Shown here one piece after another: positions 44,779-50,054 of a DNA stretch of 50,054 nt. The number at the start of each line of letters is the position of its first letter. Position 1 is the first letter of the stretch. The DNA is taken from NCBI GenBank assembly GCA_964592475.1, contig CAZQEZ010000012.1, forward strand, positions 1 to 50,054, read 5' to 3'. The position numbers were made by a program, and so were the translations under genes. The stretch is from CAZQEZ01 sp964592475. Lineage in GTDB: Bacteria > Bacteroidota > Bacteroidia > Cytophagales > Cyclobacteriaceae. The notes beneath the pieces were generated by a model that had not been told where the DNA came from, made no database searches, and worked only from the letters and a program-made list of their open reading frames with translations.

Positions 44779-45492
44779 ATGAAAAAAAGAGAATTTTTAA
44801 AGAAAGCATCGCTGGCAGGCTTTGGTGCCACTACTTTATTCACTACAGATATACTGGCTGGTAATGGCAGCCGTAGTCTGGATAAAAATCAAAATGGTGA
44901 ATATACACTACCACCCTTGCCCTATGCCTACGATGCACTGGAGCCTCATATTGATGAGCAAACCATGCGTCTGCACCACGACATTCACCATGCGGGCTAC
45001 GTGAAAGGTCTCAACACGGCTATTGCCAAAATATCCGAAGCATTAGAGCAAGACGATCTTTCCATGGTTCAGTATTGGGAAAATAAATTAGCTTTTAACG
45101 GCTCTGGTCATTTTTTACATAGCATCTTTTGGCAAAATATGAGCCCTGAAAACACCGAAAGAAGCAGTTTATTGAACGACTACCTGAAGAAAGATTTCGG
45201 TTCTTATGCCAATTTTGAAAAACTATTCACGGCTGCATCGGCTTCAGTAGAAGGATCTGGCTGGGGCATATTAACCTACCAGCCAGAGGGTGATCGGCTG
45301 ATGGTGTTGCAGGCAGAAAAACACCAAAATCTCACCCAATGGACGGGCACACCAATTCTTTGCCTGGATGTGTGGGAGCACGCCTATTACCTGAAATACC
45401 AAAATAAAAGAGGGGATTACATTAAAGCTTTCTTCAATGTAATTAATTGGGATGATGTATCTTCGCGTCTGGAAGTATTGGTAAAACAATAG
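44779..45492 (+). CDS. Exported Fe/Mn superoxide dismutase
   Basis: This is a 237-residue SOD of the Fe/Mn family with an added N-terminal leader (MKKREFLKKASLAGFGATT), which resembles a Tat signal with KR in place of RR. Likely metal ligands are His66 (RLHHDIHH), His114 (HFLHS), Asp197 and His201 (DVWEHAYY). It dismutates superoxide, here most likely outside the cytoplasm. The metal cannot be decided. It is divergent from the ABC exporter operon, with both operator boxes between, and is monocistronic with its own terminator. Confidence 0.93.
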   Translation: MKKREFLKKASLAGFGATTLFTTDILAGNGSRSLDKNQNGEYTLPPLPYAYDALEPHIDEQTMRLHHDIHHAGYVKGLNTAIAKISEALEQDDLSMVQYWENKLAFNGSGHFLHSIFWQNMSPENTERSSLLNDYLKKDFGSYANFEKLFTAASASVEGSGWGILTYQPEGDRLMVLQAEKHQNLTQWTGTPILCLDVWEHAYYLKYQNKRGDYIKAFFNVINWDDVSSRLEVLVKQ

Positions 45493-45543
45493 CTTAAGAA
45501 AACCAAATGGTATATTCGACACGTACTTAAAAATATATCTCAT

Positions 45544-45585
45544 GGGTCGGTTGGCATTAATTTCAGCCGGCCCTTATATTTTTAT
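45544..45585 (+). terminator. Terminator of the superoxide dismutase gene
   Basis: GGGTCGGTTG at 45544-45553 pairs with CAGCCGGCCC at 45564-45573, using two G-U pairs, around a 10-nt loop, followed by TTATATTTTT. It may also serve the converging DUF5916 gene. Confidence 0.65.
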
Positions 45586-45625
45586 TATAGCTTTAAATAT
45601 TTAATTAACACACTAGCCAGGCTTT

Positions 45626-47830
45626 TTAAAATTGCTTTAACAGGGTGACTTTACCTATCAACTGCTGTTCTTCCGGACGTTGATCCACATTGCTGCTTAT
45701 GCTAGTATTATTAAATACTAAATAAATAAAAGACAAGGGGCGATATTCCCAGCTTCCCCGGATATTCCACCGGCTTTGCATATCGAATGAATTGTATTGA
45801 AAAAAAGCTGATAGCTGTACCCTCGGATTTAAAGCCAGCCGGGTACCTAAAGTTGACATATGTGTTGTCAAATCCTGCCGTGAATTACCCAGATCTTTTA
45901 GATTATTGAATTCATAATCTGCAGTGAAAGCCAGGTGAGGAATGGGTGCATATCGTAATCCACTGTTGACCAATAGTCGGCGCCCATTGTAAAAACCACC
46001 CCAGCTTAACTTTCCGGAAAATGAGAATTTTCTGGATTGGTCAGTATTGTAGATGATCTGTTGTCTTAGATAATAGTAATTATCTTGAGCGATGGCAATG
46101 CCCAGTGGTGCAAAATTGAAGTTAATGTTTTGCCAGGTTGGCAAGATCGCATATTCCAAAAAGCTACCATTAGTAAATACCAAGTAGATTGGAAACAGGT
46201 AAATACTTCCTTGTTGGAAAATGCCGGGATTGTCTGCATCATGGTAATAGTTAAAAAAAACTCCGGGGTCAAAACGTCTAATCCAGGAAAAATTCTTCGG
46301 ACGCCATATAAAATAACCTCCCGGATTATGCCAAATCACATTTTTTTGAAATACAAATCCCATGTCAGGATTATAATTGTCTGATACAAAATTGGTCAGC
46401 CATCCCAGGTAAAATTTATTTGTTGAATATCCAGTATAAAGTTTTCCAGCCAACCCCAAAGTATCATTGGAATTATCACGTGAACCTGACAACAAAAAAG
46501 AAATAGTCCATTCGTTTTGGGGACGTACCATTCCATCTATAGTTAAGGTGGTATTGTTACTTTGCTCTGTGTTCAACTCCAAAGAAGCTTCGTCAAGCCT
46601 GTGGGTAACCATCACTCCTATATTGTTTTCTTTACCAAAATTTTTCAGATACCGAACAACTCCAAAACTTGCAGCCGAAGTACTTTCTGTTTCGGCTTGA
46701 TGAATGTAAAGTCCGGCAAAAGATCGCTTCTCATCCCGCTTTGTATATCGAGCCCCCGCATTAATTCGTGCGATTTCGGCATTGAAATTACCTTGTAAAC
46801 CTATTGTACGGCTAAAAAAAGGCTTTACAGAAAAATCACCTGCTCCCGCCCAAATGCCCGAATTTTCCAGAAAAAATTGTCTCCTCTCCGGAAAAAAGAT
46901 ATTGAAACGCTCCAGATTGTTCACTGCCCGATCAACATCTACCTGGGCAAAGTCCGTGTTAAAGGTGACATCCAATACTGAACGTGGATTAATGGCCCAT
47001 TTTATATCTCCACCAATTTTTACATTGCTAGCCACCTTATTCTCCACATCAGATTCAATTTTCTCAAAAAGAAAATAAGGATCTACTCGTACATTTGTGC
47101 TGGGCTCGGGTACAACAAGACCTTTAAGTTGCGCAGCATAAGTCATCCGGTATGGAGTAAATGATTGAGGGATGGCTGGGAAAACTGTTTGTTCATAATC
47201 GCGACGGGCTAAACGTGAAAAAGTAATACCCCATGTGACTGAATCCCGTTCTTCCGGACGTTCGTATCGAATTGATTTAAATGGAATTGCGAATTCAGCG
47301 AAGTAACCGCTATCGGTTTGGTGGGTCCGTACTTTCCAAAGGGCATTCCAATCGTTGTCCGTATAGCTATCATTAAAATTTTGCAAGTCACGTTGGTTTC
47401 CATGAGGCGTAGTTTGAAATGATACACAATATTGCTTAAGGTTTTGGGGATCTAATTGAACAGCGAAAATATCATTTTCACCCCAGCTAAAATCCCTTCT
47501 TAAATCCTGAACGCGCGTTCCTTTCTTGCCCAATGAATCAGCACAATATGCTCCAACATATAAGTTTTTTTCGTCAAAAAGCAAACGTACATAGGTTTTA
47601 TAAGTGTATCTGCCTCCTTGTCGAGGCTCTATCCTGAAAAACTCGTGTGTTAAAAAGCCTTTCTGCCAGGAAACTTCACTGAGTCTGCCGTCAATTTTTA
47701 TTTCGTCTTCGATTCGTTCTGCTCGAATCTCAACAGGAATTTCAGGGGGAGGAAAGTTTTCTGTCTGTTGGGCTATTATGGCAGAATATGAGAAAAATAA
47801 TAAGAAAATTAAACCTGATTTATATATCAT
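45626..47830 (-). CDS. DUF5916 outer membrane protein with CBM9-like domain
   Basis: The 734-residue protein has a signal peptide (cleavage near IIAQ). A CBM9-like beta sandwich follows at about residues 30-225 (IDGRLSEVSWQK; VRLLFDEKNLYVGAYC; FAEFAIPFKSIRY). A long C-terminal beta-barrel of the DUF5916 type ends in Phe (LLKQF), as outer membrane barrels do. The family is abundant in Bacteroidota; the role is unknown, with uptake or surface binding proposed by architecture. Its start lies 160 bp from operator box 3, between it and the SOD gene. Confidence 0.87.
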   Translation of the reverse strand: MIYKSGLIFLLFFSYSAIIAQQTENFPPPEIPVEIRAERIEDEIKIDGRLSEVSWQKGFLTHEFFRIEPRQGGRYTYKTYVRLLFDEKNLYVGAYCADSLGKKGTRVQDLRRDFSWGENDIFAVQLDPQNLKQYCVSFQTTPHGNQRDLQNFNDSYTDNDWNALWKVRTHQTDSGYFAEFAIPFKSIRYERPEERDSVTWGITFSRLARRDYEQTVFPAIPQSFTPYRMTYAAQLKGLVVPEPSTNVRVDPYFLFEKIESDVENKVASNVKIGGDIKWAINPRSVLDVTFNTDFAQVDVDRAVNNLERFNIFFPERRQFFLENSGIWAGAGDFSVKPFFSRTIGLQGNFNAEIARINAGARYTKRDEKRSFAGLYIHQAETESTSAASFGVVRYLKNFGKENNIGVMVTHRLDEASLELNTEQSNNTTLTIDGMVRPQNEWTISFLLSGSRDNSNDTLGLAGKLYTGYSTNKFYLGWLTNFVSDNYNPDMGFVFQKNVIWHNPGGYFIWRPKNFSWIRRFDPGVFFNYYHDADNPGIFQQGSIYLFPIYLVFTNGSFLEYAILPTWQNINFNFAPLGIAIAQDNYYYLRQQIIYNTDQSRKFSFSGKLSWGGFYNGRRLLVNSGLRYAPIPHLAFTADYEFNNLKDLGNSRQDLTTHMSTLGTRLALNPRVQLSAFFQYNSFDMQSRWNIRGSWEYRPLSFIYLVFNNTSISSNVDQRPEEQQLIGKVTLLKQF

Positions 47831-47989
47831 ATATCCCTCTTTTTTATTTTAATCTTATCAAAATACACGATGACACTTTTAAAATTTTTAGTATGAAAGG
47901 TTAGAATACTTTGATGATTATTCAGCTTTTTTCTTTATTCTCACCTATTTTATCTTATTTAGACAAAGGTTAAAAAATAAATTCTTAAA

Positions 47990-48004
47990 TGCAACAATGT
48001 TGCA
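47990..48004. promoter_or_regulatory. Operator box 3, TGCAACA-A-TGTTGCA
   Basis: A perfect 7-1-7 inverted repeat, identical to box 1. It covers the -33 TTG (48000-48002) of the promoter of the WD40-dcd-folE-fur operon, so a bound repressor would block polymerase. Confidence 0.82.
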
Positions 48005-48030
48005 TTGATTAAAATTTCTTTTTACCTTTG
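48000..48030 (+). promoter_or_regulatory. Promoter of the WD40-dcd-folE-fur operon
   Basis: TTG at 48000-48002 and TACCTTTG at 48023-48030 are separated by 20 nt, matching the Bacteroidota consensus exactly. The first ATG follows at 48058. Confidence 0.75.
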
Positions 48031-48057
48031 ACATTATATTATCCGGAAAAAAATAAA

Positions 48058-48322
48058 ATGGCTAGAGAAGATTTACCTGAAATTACCTGCCATCTTTTTT
48101 ATGTAATGGTGGAACCTGCACAAAAAAAAGCCAGAAGTAGGTCTTTTAGTCTCGGCTGATCAGGCAGGGTACATCTTCTTTTGGGTAAAGATAGGACAAG
48201 ATTATAAACTCCTCACTGAAGACAAAATCAGTGAAAACATAACCACCCTGCAATGGAACCAAAATGGCTCTATGTTGGCCGTGGGTACTGACCAGGGAAA
48301 GGTTGTTATATACAATTATTGA
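48058..48322 (+). pseudogene. WD40-repeat protein fragment with a frameshift at an A8 tract
   Basis: From the ATG at 48058 the frame closes after 33 codons. The +1 frame from about 48128 encodes 64 residues with a clear WD40 pattern (GLLVSADQAGYIFFWVK; ITTLQWNQNGSMLAVGTDQG; KVVIYNY). If the run of eight A at 48122-48129 had seven, the two parts would join into one 87-residue reading frame. WD40 propellers are normally much longer, so this is either a remnant of the 3' end of a larger gene or a small two-blade product. It leads the dcd-folE-fur operon, 6 nt before dcd. Confidence 0.65.
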
Positions 48323-48328
48323 TATATT

Positions 48329-48850
48329 ATGATACTTAGTGGATTGGAAATAGCAGGATGTATTGGCAAAGAAATTGGTATAGAGCCTTATAATCCCGCG
48401 CAGCTTAACCCAAATAGTTATAACCTGCGTCTTCACGATGAATTGCTGGTGTACGACTCGCCCGTGCTGGATATGAAAGTAGAAAATAAAGCATCAAGAA
48501 TAAATATTCCGCGATCAGGATTGAAGTTAGAGCCAGGTAAACTATACCTGGGCCGTACATTAGAGCATACCCGCACCGATAACTTTGTACCTATGCTGGA
48601 AGGCAGAAGCAGCATAGGCAGGTTGGGAATGTTCGTACACATCACAGCTGGTTTTGGCGATGTCGGCTTCAATGGTTTTTGGACACTGGAGATATTTGTG
48701 GTGCAGCCATTAATTATTTATCCTCACGTAGAGATATGCCAGATTTATTTTCATCATATAAAAGGTGCCTTTAATACTTACAAGAGCGGTAAATATCAAA
48801 GTAATAATGGTATACAAACCAGTAAATTGTATCAGGATTTTGAAAAGTGA
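48329..48850 (+). CDS. dcd: dCTP deaminase
   Basis: Dcd converts dCTP to dUTP for dTMP synthesis, and unlike dCMP deaminase it needs no zinc. The 173-residue protein shows NPNSYNLRL, the catalytic-site motif EGRSSIGRLG and GFNGFWTLEI with the catalytic Glu. The length is slightly below average but complete. It lies 6 nt after the WD40 remnant and 68 nt before folE, downstream of operator box 3. Confidence 0.93.
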   Translation: MILSGLEIAGCIGKEIGIEPYNPAQLNPNSYNLRLHDELLVYDSPVLDMKVENKASRINIPRSGLKLEPGKLYLGRTLEHTRTDNFVPMLEGRSSIGRLGMFVHITAGFGDVGFNGFWTLEIFVVQPLIIYPHVEICQIYFHHIKGAFNTYKSGKYQSNNGIQTSKLYQDFEK

Positions 48851-48918
48851 TATGGTGAAAAAAGGCATAAAAAACTTAAAAGATAAAAAACTTCAATTAT
48901 TGAAAATATCCAATAAAG

Positions 48919-49602
48919 ATGGAAACCGAAACAAAATTAATAGAAAAAAAACATCACGAACTTAACGGCAATAACCACATCATGACTTCAGTAGACACTC
49001 CACTGAGAGAGGATGCCTTCATGAAATCTGATGAAGAGAAAATGGCCAACATAGAAAAGCATTTTGCAGGTATCATGGAAGAACTGGGGTTGGACCTTAC
49101 GGATGACAGCCTTAGAGGAACTCCTTACCGTGTAGCTAAAATGTATGTGAAAGAACTTTTCCAGGGACTTAATCCTATAAATAAACCGTCACTATCTGTA
49201 TTTGAAAACAAGTATCATTACAACAAGATGCTGGTAGAGAAAAATATCAGCTTTTCATCGGCTTGCGAACATCATTTTCTTCCAATTACAGGAAAAGCCC
49301 ATGTGGGTTACATCTCATCCGGAAAGGTGATTGGTCTTTCCAAAATAAATCGGGTGGTGGAATATTACGGTCGTAGGCCACAGGTACAGGAGCGTATGAC
49401 CCTGCAAATATTCCATGAACTGAGAAAAGCCCTTGAAACAGAAGATGTAATTGTAGTGGTTGAAGCCGAACACCTATGTGTTACAACCCGTGGAGTGAAC
49501 GATAAAACCAGCAGTACAGCTACCCTGGAATACGGGGGTAGGTTTATTGAAACTGAACATAGAAATGAATTTTATCAGCTAATTCAAAATTCCCGGAAAT
49601 GA
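48919..49602 (+). CDS. folE: GTP cyclohydrolase I
   Basis: FolE opens GTP to form dihydroneopterin triphosphate, the first step of folate and other pterin synthesis. The 227-residue protein keeps the zinc ligands of type IA enzymes: Cys116 and His119 (ACEHHFLP) and Cys187 (HLCVTTRG). It also has the GTP-binding region GLSKINRVVEYYGRRPQVQER. The N-terminal 40 residues are variable, and another in-frame ATG is at 48982. The stop overlaps the start of the Fur-family gene by four bases (ATGA). Confidence 0.95.
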   Translation: METETKLIEKKHHELNGNNHIMTSVDTPLREDAFMKSDEEKMANIEKHFAGIMEELGLDLTDDSLRGTPYRVAKMYVKELFQGLNPINKPSLSVFENKYHYNKMLVEKNISFSSACEHHFLPITGKAHVGYISSGKVIGLSKINRVVEYYGRRPQVQERMTLQIFHELRKALETEDVIVVVEAEHLCVTTRGVNDKTSSTATLEYGGRFIETEHRNEFYQLIQNSRK

Positions 49603-50033
49603 GCAAGCAAAAAGCGACCAAAATCCTGATAAAACACTCGCAACGGCCTACTGACAAGCGAGTGGAATTGCTGGCATTATTAATGGAAAAAGCAAGGGCT
49701 TTCGCGTTATCCGAAATTGAAAGGTTATTAACAATTTCTATAGACAGAGTAACGATCTACCGCACTCTTCATATTTTTGAAACAATCGGCCTGGTGGTGA
49801 GAATGGTGGACTACAAGGGTGTTTGCTTGTACATGTTCAACCACGAGACTCATAATCATATTAATAATATACATCCCCATCTGCTATGTAATAGTTGTCA
49901 AAAAGTTATCTGCCTACCATGCCTTCCAAATCAATATATGGCGAAAATTAAAAAATACAAAATAAAGAATATGTATTTTTTAATGGAGGGGTTGTGTCCG
50001 GAGTGTTTATCTAATAAATCCGGAGCAATATGA
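49599..50033 (+). CDS. Fur-family metalloregulator
   Basis: The 144-residue protein has an N-terminal winged helix (about residues 18-72, FALSEIERLLTISIDRVTIYRTL). The C-terminal dimer domain contains the metal-site His cluster (HETHNHINNIHPH, residues 82-94) and structural-zinc Cys pairs (CNSC at 97-100, CPEC at 133-136). Two further Cys lie at 105 and 108. Fur, Zur, Mur and PerR cannot be told apart by eye. It is translationally coupled to folE (ATGA overlap). Three 7-1-7 palindromes in the neighbourhood are its probable operators, including one on the promoter of its own operon. Confidence 0.9.
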   Translation: MSKQKATKILIKHSQRPTDKRVELLALLMEKARAFALSEIERLLTISIDRVTIYRTLHIFETIGLVVRMVDYKGVCLYMFNHETHNHINNIHPHLLCNSCQKVICLPCLPNQYMAKIKKYKIKNMYFLMEGLCPECLSNKSGAI

Positions 50034-50054
50034 TTGATCGGGAAAAAGTAATAA
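50030..50054 (+). CDS. Start of the next gene in the operon (partial)
   Basis: An ATG overlapping the regulator stop codon (ATGA) opens a frame, MIDREKVI, that runs off the window. The overlap is the same type as that between folE and the regulator gene, so it is probably a real cotranscribed gene. The function cannot be told. Confidence 0.4.

Noticed and set aside
44669..44809. N-terminal extension of the ABC ATPase
   Set aside because: It covers the promoter and both operator boxes, and the ABC domain starts right at the ATG at 44668.
48765..48965. A 66-codon gene between dcd and folE
   Set aside because: It overlaps both genes in another frame and encodes a Lys-rich low-complexity product.

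Overview
The window looks like chromosomal DNA of a Bacteroidota bacterium, most likely a marine or environmental member of the Cytophagales. The DNA is A+T-rich. Genes usually lack a Shine-Dalgarno sequence, and several are preceded by the Bacteroidota promoter pattern TTG-N19-21-TAnnTTTG. The primary sigma factor is the short 289-residue type of this phylum, and many products belong to phylum-typical families (BatD, DUF6268, DUF6263, DUF5916, DUF3526). No phage, insertion sequence or CRISPR array was found.

Region 1 (1-12.3 kb) is mostly housekeeping: an initiator tRNA, the GTPases Era and Der, a small acidic lipoprotein, a SprT-like protease with a WbuC-type cupin, an LptD-like outer membrane protein divergent from an amidase-MlaD pair, a transglutaminase-like protein, nicotinate phosphoribosyltransferase and RpoD. 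Region 2 (12.3-30.5 kb) holds a subtilisin-like protease, an M1 aminopeptidase, an MscS channel, an MFS transporter and an Rpn-family nuclease. It also holds a five-gene operon (batD-aroC-symporter-nfu-M28 peptidase), QueG, a three-gene envelope operon and a small NifX-like protein with a structured leader.

Region 3 (30.5-38.5 kb) is a carbohydrate island, visibly richer in G+C than its flanks: a GH106-like glycosidase, an FAD oxidoreductase, an Asp-box protein and a sulfatase in one operon, with a possible beta-helix remnant and three palindromes upstream. The sulfatase is split by a 100-N scaffold gap flanked by identical 55-base copies. Removing one copy and the Ns restores one 458-residue protein, so the gene is probably intact.

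Region 4 (38.5-50 kb) starts with a DUF6263 protein and an unannotated AlkB alkane monooxygenase remnant. It continues into what I consider the most interesting part, a putative metal-responsive regulon. A five-gene minus-strand operon (ABC ATPase, two DUF3526 permeases, a thioredoxin-reductase-like enzyme, MerC) faces an exported Fe/Mn superoxide dismutase. A DUF5916 barrel protein and an operon (broken WD40 gene, dcd, folE, Fur-family regulator, next gene) follow. Three copies of a 7-1-7 palindrome, TGCAACA-n-TGTTGCA, lie exactly on the predicted promoters: two between the ABC operon and the SOD gene, one before the WD40-dcd-folE-fur operon. This suggests that the Fur-family protein encoded there represses its own operon, the exporter and the SOD. 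The metal (Zn, Fe or Mn) cannot be decided from the sequence.
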